Assembly: GCF_019578655.1 (NCBI RefSeq) | Contig: NC_063261.1 | Location: forward strand, 22,795,126-22,859,125 | Length of the DNA stretch: 64,000 nucleotides | Direction of reading: 5' to 3' | Source: Ricinus communis | Taxonomy: Eukaryota > Streptophyta > Magnoliopsida > Malpighiales > Euphorbiaceae | Shown: piece after piece, positions 10,427 through 30,356 of the stretch | How positions within the stretch are numbered: position 1 is the stretch's first letter | How the letters are laid out: each line of letters opens with the position of its first letter | Position numbers and translations under genes: made by a program | Notes under the pieces: generated by a model | Database searches by the model: none | Told to the model about the DNA's origin: nothing | Seen by the model: only the letters and a program-made list of their open reading frames with translations

Positions 10427-13400
10427 ATGGAGGAGTCTTATAGCAATCTTCCTACTAGTCATTTGTTAGGCTCAGTACCTGTAAGCTCGAATTTTCTTTC
10501 TTTTTTCTTCTCTATTTATGTATCATTTTCTTGAGTTAATTTTCTTGTTTCGATTTTATTAATTTGCCATTTTGATCAATTTCATAACTTAAAAATTGGT
10601 AACTTGTTGATTTTGTATTAGTAATATCAAAGCGATTTATCTTCTGAAAGAATATGTTTTTAAATGTGACTTAGGTATAAATGATAACGCAATTTGTGTG
10701 ATTAATTTGGTTCCTTCTTTGTTTTTGTTACTATTTTCTTTTGCTCTAATGACATTGATTTTTACAAGTAATGTTAAGAAATTATTTTACATTTTTTTTA
10801 TAGGCTGTAGTTAGTGAAGAAAAAAGTACAACGACTACTTATGAAGGTATTTGTTTTTAATTTTTTCTTTTTTCTTTTTTGTGAAATGTAGTGTTGTTTA
10901 TGGTTATCTGAAAGTTGTATTAATCTCTGATATTTCCAAAGTGAAAAGTTTTTTTTTTTAATTTATTTTTTAATTTATTTATTTTTATTTATGAAATTGG
11001 TTGAATGCAGTTCCTGAAGCAAACATGCAAACCTTCCCTCCAAATAGCAACGGAGGAGGCACCACTCGTGGTTATCAAACTCTTGGGACTCCGCCTGGTA
11101 TTTTTTTTTTTTTTTGAATAATTAAAGATCACCTGGTATGTTATATATAGAGTTTTGTCTGTTTATTTCATTTCCATGTTCTTTTCTTAAACTATTGAAC
11201 ATTATTCAGCCTAAATGAATCATTAATTTTGTAATTTCCCTTCTAAAATAACAAGTCAAGTAGCGAGGAAATTTGATTCCATAGTTCATTATATTTATGC
11301 AAGCAGGTTATCAAACAATTACTCGTAACTGAGAGCACATTTGGGATTCTTACACGCACGCTTGCAGTTCAGATTTGCCTTTTTGTTTCTTTGAGGATTT
11401 CCTTTTGTAGCTAAACTAGGAAATTGTCTACCCCGAGAGCTACTAACTTTTGTGCAATTGAAATTATTAGATGATTTTCCAGTCATGATTACTTTTATTT
11501 AGTTACCACAACACCTGTGTGCTTATTGATTATTTCTGCCCCCTGCTCCTTTCCAGATAAGGTGAATTTGTAATTATATTATTGCATCAAAGAAATAGAT
11601 TTCTTAGGTTCATGCTGTTGGGTTTCACTGTGCCCTATTGTTTGTCTAATTTAGCAGTCAAGAATACCTAATTGGCAAGTAGCATAGGTATGCTTCTTCT
11701 AGAAATAAGTTGAGATGCCACATTTTTCAATATGGATTGTTAATAGGACTGCATGGGTTGGTAGCATTTACATCTATTAGTGATAATAATACTTAGAAGC
11801 ATAAAGTTTATAGTTGGTGCAAATTGTATCACATGGGACAATGGATATTTCGAAGTAGTTTGAGGCTGGGGAATGTTTGCATCTGGACTAATTAAGAAAT
11901 TATTTTCTTTAAGTTGATTTTCAAATTAAACAAAAACATAGATGAAGTAAAAAGGATTTAATACATATAGGAAGATGAAACTAATGATGCATGGCATCTC
12001 TCCATTTTAGAAATCAGAGATCTATGGAATATGGTACACCTTGGTCTTGTATGATTCTTTAATTTCTGCTCTTCAGAGATGTAGGTATCATTGCATGTGT
12101 ATAATGTAAGTGTATGACCATTTCTTCTAGCATTTTGTTAATCTTTTGTGGAATTTAAATGATGGTAAAAGGGAAACTTGACATAAGTTATTGGCAATGC
12201 ATCATATTTTGCATCATTCATCTGCATGGTACTAAATTTTGCTCATATTTAAGATCTCTTTTTGTCCATACAGAAGGATTTGAACAACAAGCACCAAACA
12301 ATTGGAAGGGGGTATTCAGCATCTCATCATACACACAGTATTTCAATGTTGATACAGACATTGTCATAAACAGAATAATGAGTTCCTTTTATCCTATTGG
12401 TGGGGACTTTTTCAGGAAGATTGATGCGCACCCTGATCTGTAAGTTTGACAATTTTCCCCTTTTATATTCTACCAACATCTTGAGATAAACTTTTTTTGC
12501 ATGCATATGGAAACAGTTTGTTTCAAGAAATACATGTATTTCTGGTATTTTAATGCTGAAATATGTGAACTTTGTTGAAGGGGGAGAACAATTTTCTGGT
12601 CAATGAGAAGGTTTGGGACTGAGAGTTAGTTAAGTTGAGGAGAAGGATTTGCAGGTGCTATATCAAAAGCATATGCGCATCAATAGATTTAGGACAAGAG
12701 TTAGATGGTTCTTCATTTTTCATTGACCTGAAAGTATGGAACTTCATTAATCGAAATCTGAAACAGATATCAGTAAAATCAATATGCCAATATGATTTTT
12801 ACTTCTTTTTTTCATTATCAGTATCAAGTAGAACTTGCTGTAAGAAAAACAATGAGAGAACAGACCAAGAAAAAGGAAAAAAAAGGTAAGGTGGTAAGTT
12901 ATATAATCTTTATTTCTGATTATGTTATTATTTGATTCTCTTTTTCCTCCCTCTGTCTCTCTCATCCCACACACTGAATGTGATTTCCTTGATTTAAATT
13001 GCCAGTGACGTGATGGAGACAAGGAGAAAAGGGAAATTGAATAAGATTTATGTCTTATGTTTTATCTTTCCTTATAAGAATCTGTGAACGAGATAGGGAT
13101 CTTTTTTTTTTCCTTCATCGTGTTAATTAGGGAGCGAGTTACATGAAGAACATGAACTAGAAGTTTCATGGATCTTTTGTCTTTTTCCACATTTTCTCAT
13201 TTTAAACAGCCACAAAGCTGAACACCTTCAAGGCTGAAATTCTCTTTTCCAGTTTGTAGTTTGCACACTAAATGGTAAAATTTTTCTCTTTCAAATGCTC
13301 TTCTATGTACTACACCATGAATGAGCAAAAACTGGGAGATAAGTAAATTTGTGCCTTTCATCTGGTTAATCGGGTTTGTTTACAATCTAATTAGTAGAAG

Positions 13401-14027
13401 ACAACATAAAAGTTGTATATTTCACCAAACAGGCTTAATCATGATAATTTTTATGATTTCGTAGATATGGGCTTATCTGGATTTCAACAACATTGATATG
13501 TTTGCTAGCTGGTCTTGGAAATTGCGCTACCTACCTCATGCAGAAACACACTGAAAGTAGTGCTTCTTGGAACTTCGATGTCGGATATGTAAACGTGGCT
13601 ACCTTTGCAATCTATGGATATGCTATCTTGGTGCCTTTGGCATTTTACTTCTTGTTTCAGTATCTGGGGGCAAATGCTAGCCTCATAAGGTTTTGGTGCA
13701 TGTGGGGCTATTCTCTCGTCATTTTTGTTATAAGCTCCGTAAGCTTCCACCATTGCTGCTGTGGTTCATGCTTTAGTATGTTGTTGTCTATTCAAATATT
13801 TTCAATCTCATTCATACCTTATGGATCGTTTTCAGTTTCTGTTGGTTGTTCCAGTTGAGGCATTCCGGTGGATCATTATACTTGCTGCTGGGATAGATTC
13901 AGCGTGCTTCGTTGCCACAAACCTCAAGTTCTGTATTGGGGGCAATGATCTTACAATTGTGGTGGTTTCAGCATTCTGTTTGCAACTAGCTCTAGCAATC
14001 TTCATCAAGGCCTGGTTCTTTGCCTAA
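10427..14027 (+). CDS. Yip1-domain integral membrane protein, 6 exons, 271 aa
   Basis: Exons: 10427-10480, 10804-10846, 11011-11097, 12274-12439, 13465-13738, 13836-14027; all introns GT-AG, one frame of 272 codons. The N-terminal 110 residues are soluble and polar (MEESYSNLPTSHLLGSVP start, then a Gly-rich YQTLGTPP segment). The C-terminal half has about five hydrophobic segments: near residues 117-135, 150-175, 187-205, 209-228 and 248-268. The block YTQYFNVDTDIVINRIMSS is typical of the plant Yip1 group related to YIPF1/YIPF2. Yip1 proteins reside in the early secretory pathway and Golgi and take part in Rab-dependent vesicle traffic; the exact role of this clade is not known to me. The gene precedes P5CS in the same orientation, as in the Arabidopsis P5CS1 block. 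Confidence 0.93.
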
Positions 14028-17000
14028 GCCACTTATACTCACCCCGTGTAATTTGCAAGTAAAAGAATCAGTTGGAGGAAAATTTTTCTAGAAGAGAACC
14101 CTCCATATTGCTTTAACAGTCTTGAGTATTTTAGTAAAGAAAGGAATACATGGGAGAACGAGTGCGGAGGAGTGATGCTAATGGACTTGATTCAATGGCT
14201 TTGGATTTGATGTTAGCTTACAGTTTGCATTGCAGGCTAAAGCAAGCAGATGGGGAAAGCTGGTTGAGTTTAGCTGCAACTTCTTTTGTTACAAAACTTA
14301 AAAAGACTAATTTCTGTCAGCTTGATTTTGTCCACACTTGAACTTGGACATGTATATATGCAAATGACATAAGAGTGGTGTTTATAATTTATTATAGGAA
14401 AATTCTATCCTACTAGAGCACGCCGGTTGTCCTCCTTAGAGTATATAAATGGGCTAGACTAGGATAGAATTTTGGCCCAATACATATATACATATTTATA
14501 AATCTCAAATATGATGTTTTAATGACTTTAATATTTTAATTTTTAGTTTATCTTAATAAATATTTAAATTTTATTTTCATAATATTTTTAATTTTTATTT
14601 TAATTTAACAGGTATTTAAACTCCGTTAAATAATAATATTAAAACATATATGTATATTACAAGTGGATATTTAATCACGTGTTTAAATATCACATAATGT
14701 TATTAAATGGACTAAATGGCTTTAATTAAAGTGTTATGACTAAATGACTAAAGTTAAAAGTGTTAATAGTGACTAAATAACAAAGTTGATAGACTCTTAT
14801 ATGCATTCGGCCATAAGATTTTTCTATTTCTTTTTACTCTTAATTAGAGCCGTTGATACGGGCAGCAACTGCATTCTTTCTGTGGTAACTAGTTTCCAGA
14901 AACCGTCTCCCAAAGGATATAAACAAAGACCCGTCTATGTTTTGATAAAGACTTTGTAAGGGATCACCCACCAGATGGCAACGACATAGAAAGCAAAAGC
15001 AATGAAATAATGCATTTGGAAATGCCTAGCAGTAACAGTAAATCTGATCTGTTATTGGGCGCTTGCTTATTCTTATGGTAACCATATCCCACTTATCAAA
15101 CTCAAGTTTCAAAAATTGGTTGTGCTAAACTGTAATCTTGCTAAGTGTAATAGATAATTTAATTAAACTACTTGCCATTATCATATGAAATAGAGAAAGA
15201 TAATGCTAAAAGATAATGATCTCCCATCATTAAGAGTTTCAAATTTTCAATAAACAATCACTTGCTTAATTTGATAATTATCCATATTTTAAATGGGTAC
15301 CCTACAAATGGTGTTTTCTCTCACTCTTTATCTCTATCTTGATAATGACTTACCATCACCGGTTGTGCTCTCACCAGGCTGATTTTTGGTTAGGGAAATA
15401 GAGCCACCAAAAAGGAATATACTATTGTGCTGCAATAGTTTTTTTTGTTTACTTTCTAAAATTATCTCATCTTACCACTAGACAAACTAAAACATTACTG
15501 CAATAGAAAGAATTGAATATAAACATATTCTTAATTAGCCCCCCAAAAACAGTTTTCGATTTATCTTCGATAAAATTGAGGATTAAATTAATGTTGATAT
15601 GTAGAAATTAAGTAACTTTTCTTTGCTTTTGGTACATCAGAAAGTAATTAAACCCTTATTTCATTCCTACCCAATTTTTCATATAAGTAAATTGGCCCCT
15701 ACCCTTATAAAAAGAAAAGGAAAAATCGTTTCAAGGCCCCTGTACTAAATAAAAGAAAATCAAGCTCGACCACTGGTGATGACAAATCATTTTAGCTAGT
15801 TTGTCACATCAAAATCACTTTCAGAACTATAAACAGTCAAACATTAAACCTGTCTTTCAATTACAGGTAGCATTAGTTGTCTGGAAATTATTTAAGGAGT
15901 AGTAGTCACTGCAGTGTCACACCAAAAGAAAAAATCATGTTTTCCACTGCAAACATACAAATCCATTGACAAACATCAAGAGTCTAAAATGCATTGAACT
16001 TCTATCTGATTTCTTCCAAATGGACACACAATCTTTTGAAGTTGAAGCTCAGTCGTATTATGTAATGCCATGTATTAGAAAAAAGAAAAACAACAAAGAA
16101 ATTTACATTATATATAATGTTCTATCATAATTTATCAGTTAATCGTGTTCAAATTAAAAGGTTCCACATTAGTTAAATATGAAAAGTTAAAAATCTTATA
16201 TAATATTTGTATATTATTATCTAATAGTTTAAGCTTTTAATTAATAATTATAGTATATCTCAGTGTCTATATTCTAATGTTTGTCAATAATACATATCAT
16301 GTGCCACATGCTAGTAAATTGGCCTAATACGTTACGTATCAAGAGAGAGAGAGAAGATATTTGAGCTCAACATTTATGATCTACACTCAGGAGTAAGGTC
16401 ACGACATATCAAAGAAATTAGACTCAATTGTGGTTCAGTTCTGAATTTTAAATTAGACCGAAATCGAAAGCAAAGATGGATTGTAATTCGATCCTAAATT
16501 AATAAAAAAAAAATAGTTCGATTTTGATTTTTCTTTTTATAATAACGGTGAATGCGATTTTAATTTTGTATTTTATAACAGTGATTGATTCGAAATCGGT
16601 TCCAAATCAAAGATCCATTTATGTTTGAATCTACTCGTGACTAATATTCCAGTTCAGTTTAAAATTGAGAGGTTATAAACGAATTGACTCAAGTGAAATT
16701 TTAATAAGTTTGAGTTTAGTTCGTTATATTTTGTACAAATTTAAATTGAACTCGATCCAATAATAACAAACTCGAGTCAATTAAAATTAAATTAAATTTT
16801 AATTTTTTAATTCTATTGATTTATTTAATAATATAATTTACTTCATCTTATTAAATCAATTAGTTTCAAATATTTAATATTTAATAGATATTAATTATAA
16901 TGTATAATAAAAATAAAAATATCTTTACATGTTAGTCTATATGAATTGATAAATATTTATATATGTAAATTAAAATGATTGTAACAGAATATATTTTATA

Positions 17001-17558
17001 TTTTTTATGAGCTTAAATATAAGTTCATTAATAAATTAATTTACAAATAGGATTACAAGTCTATAGACGAACTAACCTGTAAGTTAACTAATAAAATATT
17101 GATAAATTTGAATTAATTTATTAATACTAATAAATTTCTATTGATAAATTTTAACGAGCCAAATTCCGAATAATTTAGTGAAAGGTTACGTGTGTGTATA
17201 TATAAAGGGCAATTAAAACCAGAAAAAATAAAATTGATGAAGTTGCATGTACTGAACGGTAAAAGCAACTCCGTTAGCTAAATATCTGTCTCATTTTTAA
17301 CAAAAGTAAACTGACAAGATCTGTTGAAAACAAAAATAATAACAATAAATTACAAAAAGGACTGACTTAACCAATCAAGAAGCCATAAGTGCAAAGACAT
17401 CTGTAAGCTGTTGAAGCGGCTGCGGCGGCCGAGGAAGGCTCCGCATGAAAATAAAGAATCTAACAGAGTCACAGATAGAGAGAGAGAAACATTACCTACC
17501 AACTCCCCCACCCCATCCCATAATTTATTAATAATAAAAACAAGAGAAACAAAGGCTA
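14028..17558. other. Intergenic DNA between Yip1 and P5CS, with hairpin and degenerate repeats
   Basis: No gene is supported. The first 350 bases are probably the Yip1 3' UTR. A 14-bp perfect inverted repeat occurs at 14399-14412 / 14460-14473. Around 16420-17160 there are degenerate runs with repeated TTCGATTTTGATT-like and ACTCGAGTCAATT-like words, as often seen in old plant non-coding transposon remnants. Microsatellites are minor (GA at 16341-16355). A short GC-rich island at 17414-17440 contains GGCGGC. Confidence 0.4.
14399..14473. repeat. Inverted repeat (14-bp perfect arms) downstream of Yip1
   Basis: AAAATTCTATCCTA at 14399-14412 is exactly reverse-complementary to TAGGATAGAATTTT at 14460-14473, with a 47-base spacer that is GC-richer than the surroundings. 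It could be a small fold-back transposon remnant or a stem-loop in the 3' region of the Yip1 transcript. Confidence 0.6.
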
Positions 17559-17565
17559 ACGTGTC
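17559..17565 (+). promoter_or_regulatory. ABRE-like ACGTGTC element upstream of P5CS
   Basis: ACGTGTC lies 411 bases before the P5CS start codon and 40 bases before a TATA box. ACGTGTC/ACGTGGC is the core bound by ABA-responsive bZIP factors. P5CS genes of the stress-induced type respond to abscisic acid and drought in other plants, so the position makes sense, but function here is inferred. Confidence 0.5.
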
Positions 17566-17604
17566 ACTGCTGCTTTTGGACTCATATACAATGGGTTCAC
17601 AAGC

Positions 17605-17612
17605 TATATAAA
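17605..17612 (+). promoter_or_regulatory. TATA box of the P5CS promoter
   Basis: TATATAAA sits about 365 bases upstream of the P5CS ATG, followed by a pyrimidine-rich leader. Transcription would begin near 17635-17645. Confidence 0.6.
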
Positions 17613-17672
17613 CAAAACGACGAAACGTTTCTTTCTTTTTTTTTGTTTTTGTTGTCTTGGGTTTTTGATTGA

Positions 17673-17765
17673 ATGTGTCGTGTCTATATCCATTTCTTCT
17701 TCTCTCTTCACCTCACAGGTCACTTGTTGTATCTTCTTTTCTATCAACGCCACTTAAATTTATAA
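17673..17765 (+). other. Upstream ORF (30 codons) in the predicted P5CS leader
   Basis: If transcription starts about 30 bases after the TATA box, the leader contains one ATG before the main start. It opens a 30-codon frame that closes with TAA at 17763-17765, 210 bases ahead of the P5CS ATG. The peptide is hydrophobic and His-rich with no recognised motif. I found no other ATG between it and the main start. A spliced leader that removes it cannot be excluded. Confidence 0.45.
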
Positions 17766-17975
17766 AAACCCCTTTCGTTGTTTTTTTGTTTTTTTTTTTT
17801 TCTTTAAATCAGTCTCTCTCTCACTCTTTCTCTATCTGTCTGTTTATTTTTCTCGCTTTCATTCCCGAGTCGCCTCATAACTTCTATCGAGTTGACTCGG
17901 TTTCTTGCTCCTTTGCTTTTTTTTTTTTCCCACTCTTCTTCTTCTCTTCTTTCTATTTGGGCTCCTATCTTAGCC

Positions 17976-26050
<8,075 letters not shown>

Positions 26051-26131
26051 GGATGCGAAACGAGTATTCAGTTGAACGAGTGTATTTCCCCTCTCTCCGG
26101 AAAGAAGAAAATGGTGGTGGCATTGGCATTC

Positions 26132-26625
26132 TGTGACAATGGTGATGGTGCCTTTTATTGGCTCTTGCCTGGTTTTATGTCTACTGTAGTTTTAGATTAT
26201 GCAGTTTTTCAGTCGATCTCCCACTGTTGCTTCTTGATATTTTGTACTTTTTAGGCAGTTCATAAGTTTGTCTAATTTCTTTCATAATCTGATAATAATT
26301 ATCAATGGCAGTTTATTTATCAAGTTTTTTGTTAATCAAGCTTTTTGCTCGGAACTCTAAAGCTAGTTGCCTTTTTTATGTGACAATGGTGATGGTGCCT
26401 TTTATTGGCTCTTGCCTGGTTTTATGTCTACTGTAGTTTTAGATTATGCAGTTTTTCAGTCGATCTCCCACTGTTGCTTCTTGATATTATGTACTTTTTA
26501 GGCAGTTCATAAGTTTGTCTAATTTCTTTCATAATCTGATAATAATTATCAATGGCAGTTTATTTATCAAGTTTTTTGTTAATCAAGCTTTTTGCTCGGA
26601 ACTCTAAAGCTAGTTGCCTTTTGTA
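26132..26625 (+). repeat. 247-bp tandem duplication in the P5CS 3' flank
   Basis: The segment 26132-26378 is repeated directly at 26379-26625 with a period of exactly 247 bases. The copies are almost identical; the clearest difference is TATTTTGTAC against TATTATGTAC, plus changes at the far end. It starts about 80 bases after the P5CS stop, so it lies in the 3' UTR and termination region. The near identity points to a recent duplication, or to an assembly artefact. Confidence 0.93.
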
Positions 26626-27616
26626 TGGCATTTGATCAAGAATTGCATACCAATCGTATAGAATTCTGCCATATCAACAAGATTCATAAATGATTAATCA
26701 CAAGCACAATCAGAAAGCAGATCACACCAATATGGTGTTGGTCACCATCAGAAAGCAAATCCAACATCAAGCTAGTTTTACCGTTTATGACGCCCTGGTC
26801 TGAAAGGATACCTTGGATGAAAACTGAAAAAATAAATCCATAAAACATGCACGTCTTTTATATTGCTTGGCTGGATGAACAGGAAGCAACACACAGCAAC
26901 GCCATCTCCTTGGTATGCTAGATGGTATACCAGTACCAAATCTGAATTCGTTGATGTCCTGCCATAGGAAGCTGAAACAATTGCTAGCATTTCTTGAATA
27001 TGACTGGTGACATCTAAGAAACTACGTTCCTTCCAAAAATTTGGTGAGATAACTATTGCAATGAGACTTGAACTTTTGGTGCACTTTCATATAATTTCAC
27101 TCACCACTAAGTTTTTATATGATATTCACTGTGGCAATTGCAGGAAACAATTCAATCTATTTAAGTTCTTACATTGCACATCATTCAGAAATATGCTTTA
27201 TTTATTATTAAAGCATGATCATCACAAAAGTTGATCAAGTCTGCATCTTCTTTCAAAAAAGTTACAGACTGCAATGCATCGACAGATTGATGCCATTAAG
27301 AACAGGAGAAGTTTTAGGAAGTAATAAACTGAAGGAAATTACCATACCAATCAATGGAACATAAACTTTCCGACTGTGACATGTTATTGAACACTAAAAC
27401 TAGAAGTTGAAAGGATTTCCAGGACATAGATTTCCACTTCGCAGAGATATTATAGCCATTCTAATTAGATATTAACAATTGAAATTCTACAAAGCAGATT
27501 GACAGGGTGAGCAAGGCACTAAGTTGACATCATTTTCCTTCAGTGAATTTCTTCAATGTCTTCTACCACAACAAGAATTCTCAAATTATGATCACATAAC
27601 TCTTGCCTCATAAGGA
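26626..27616. other. Convergent intergenic DNA between P5CS and MAM33-like genes
   Basis: No coding frame or RNA gene is supported. It lies between two convergent stop codons, and the distal part is probably the 3' UTR of the minus-strand gene. It is less AT-rich than most intergenic stretches here and has no clear repeats. Confidence 0.4.
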
Positions 27617-29269
27617 TTATGCTTCAATAAACTTCTTGAGGTCCTTCAACCACCCTATGAATTCTCGACTGTCTTTGTTGATCATGTACTCGTGGAGGAA
27701 ATTGGTTGTGCTGGGCTTTATTCCTCTATTCAACAAGTACTTGTGAAAAGCATTCTTCAAATTTTCATCCAAATCACTGTAAAAGAAACAAAAAGCACTT
27801 TTGTTACTTATTGATCAAAATAAACCATCATGCTTATTCCAATGGTCAGTGATTGTAAGCTTACTGATAATTAGGTCCCTCGTATGCAATTTGATCTTCG
27901 AAAAGTTCTGGATTTTTAACTGACAAGCTCTCAATTGCAATTTCATCAGGATAAGCAACGCAATGGAATTCTAGGGAAGTTCCATTATTTTTCGAGACAG
28001 TAACAAACAATGGGATACTAGATTGTGTTGGTTTCTCAACATCATCCGTGCCATCATCAACCTCATTATCTTCCCCAGTTACAAGATCAGGCATGTGAAC
28101 TTCAACCTTCACAAGTTCACCATCATATTCTCTTGTCAGAATAATAGTTTGTTGCCCTGGATTATCAACAATCTTGAAAGGAAAGCCTTGTGGAATCGCC
28201 TCAACCTATTGAACCACAGGCCAAAAAACAAAAGATGAAAATGATGACAAAAAATGCGGTAAAGGTTTTCCCAACAAAAAACAAGTGTATAAAGGTTAAA
28301 AAATGATCCATTTATGCTTTCTCAAAAATTAGCAACCCTTAATACAAAATGCAAACAAATACAAAGTATAGTCAACTGAATCACACCCCAAACAGTTTTA
28401 GGAGGAAAAAAAGTCCCCAACATAATAGTTATGGGATTCAATTGTGGGAAGTCAATTGCAATTTTATTTGTGCCCCATATGGAATCTTAAATACTTACTA
28501 ATTAAATATCAGAGTTCAATTCTATGGGAATATAATCCACTTGAGAGAATTCCCAATAAAAGTTCAGAAATTCATAACTGCTACACAGCTTAAACTAAAA
28601 TATTTTGCAGATTTGAGCACCGTCCCATATTTAACTATTCTAGCACTTCATTGATGCAAGTAGGGCTTTCAAAGGAAAAGTATACTGAATACATGTCTTT
28701 ATTGTTTTTATTTGTTCTAAAACAAAATGTTCAAATTGTCTTTTATAATTCTTTATATTTTTCTTTTACACCTTCAAGGAGAAGAATACACAATTTTCTA
28801 AAATTTTAGTTATTTTTTTTTCTAAACTCCAAAAGAATAAAAAAAAAATTATGTAATTACTTCACATTTTAAGTTTTAGCCCATTAAAAATTTAGTATCA
28901 AAACTATAAACAAACTTAATGGGATCTAAAACATAGCTTTCTCAGTAATTAAGATGGCTTTCATATGAAAGCCCTTTTTCTTTTTAAAACAAATACAAAG
29001 AGGCCATAAATAAAAATAAAATCTTATACCCGGTCAAGATCGTCGGTTTCCTGGGCAATCTTGATTTCCGAGTCGATGACTCGGAGAAGCGACTCAGAAG
29101 CACTGGGTTTATTAGAATCAGTAGCAGTTGCATAGTTTTGTTGTATAAATGGAACAATAGTTGGTTTTGTGATGGCACGAATGTAATTTCTTTGACTCGC
29201 TCGAATGATTCGATTAGCAAGCGGAGCTAATTTGCATGTTGATTTGCGAATAATTGAAGCCAAAGCCAT
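27617..29269 (-). CDS. Mitochondrial glycoprotein family (MAM33/p32-like), 3 exons, 246 aa
   Basis: Exons in minus order: 29269-29030, 28205-27865, 27776-27617; GT-AG introns and one frame of 247 codons. The first 50 residues are rich in Arg, Lys, Ser and Ala with almost no acidic residues (IIRKSTCKLAPLANRIIRAS), as in a mitochondrial targeting peptide. The mature part is acidic and has the MAM33 pattern: FPFKIVDNPGQQ, REYDGELVKVEVHMPDL, an Asp/Glu-rich loop, and near the end KPSTTNFLHEYMINKDSREF. Family members form doughnut-shaped acidic trimers in the mitochondrial matrix; yeast Mam33 and human p32 assist mitochondrial translation and respiration. The plant role is not settled. It is the counterpart of the gene next to P5CS in Arabidopsis (At2g39795, from memory). 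Confidence 0.93.
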
Positions 29270-30356
29270 TTTCTTAATTTTTTTTTTTTTTGTTTTCCTT
29301 TGTTCTTTTTTTTGTTGCTGGTGTTGAGTTTAGGGTTTTGCAGAAAGGGTTTAGGGTTTTGCGGAAAGGGTTTTGTGTAGTGTTTCTCTACGGTTTTTGT
29401 TTTGTGCGAGTGATTACAGTGAACACTGAGATGCTGCCATGTCATACTTACGTTATAAATTATAAAATAACAAAAATGGACTGTAAAGTCCAAACTAGTA
29501 AGCTTTTTTTTTTTGTAAAAAATAATTATTTATATAATTCCATTCACTGTTTATTAATTTCTTATAAAAAATTATCATTATGTTAATATTAATATATTTT
29601 ATTTTATTAATAGAAATCATATATTTATTAATATTTCTAATTAAAAAAATTTAAATTTTGGAGGAAAAAAAAAACATAGAAAGAGTGAAGGTCTATCCTT
29701 ATTTACTTTTCTTCTAAAAGAATATGAGTTAAAAGATTTTAGGGAAAAAAAAACCTTAAAAATTAACAACCAATTGGAAAAGAAAATTCTTCAACGAACT
29801 ACCGGCCTTGCAGTCGCTACGAAACGCTGACGTTTTCCATGCTGAAACACAAAGACAAACAGAACAGACCAAACTGGTAATTAGATAAAGAAAAAGAAAA
29901 GGAAAATAGAACTGTAACCCATGATAAGATAAGCAATTTCAAGCGTCTTTCTTTGCCTTTTTCTTTCTGTGCGATAAAAATTGGAAAATAAGAAAACGAA
30001 TGAGAGTGTCAGTTTTTGTAGAATATAAGAACATTCCATGAAACTTAAGAGAGATCCTTAAAGAAATGAAAACCCAAATCCAAATCTAAAAACACAACCA
30101 CTTTTTCTTTTTTAACATTAAAAGTTAAAACCCATTTCTGTAGCTTCACAAGAAAGAGGTAGTAATAATTAGTAGGGGCGCTTTTTTTTTTTTTTTTTTT
30201 GGGTTCTACATTCATGGGAATCTTATAATTCAAAAAAAAGTCTTAAAGCACCTCTTACCAAAAGATTCAATTTTTTCAGTCTTTTGTAAAAGGGTGTTTT
30301 TTAAGAGAGCAACTCTCTTTCTTTCTTTTTTTTTCTTAACAGAGAGAGAGAAAGAG
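29270..30356. promoter_or_regulatory. Divergent promoter between MAM33-like (-) and CASP-like (+) genes
   Basis: About 1.1 kb separates the two start codons. Two telobox motifs (TTTAGGGTTT at 29329-29338 and 29350-29359, i.e. AAACCCTAAA on the minus strand) lie 60-90 bases upstream of the MAM33-like start, as is common for genes of mitochondrial and ribosomal function. A poly-T tract lies at 30182-30200 and a GA-rich leader (30341-30356) precedes the CASP-like ATG. The middle (29450-29660) is plain AT-rich DNA. Confidence 0.5.
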
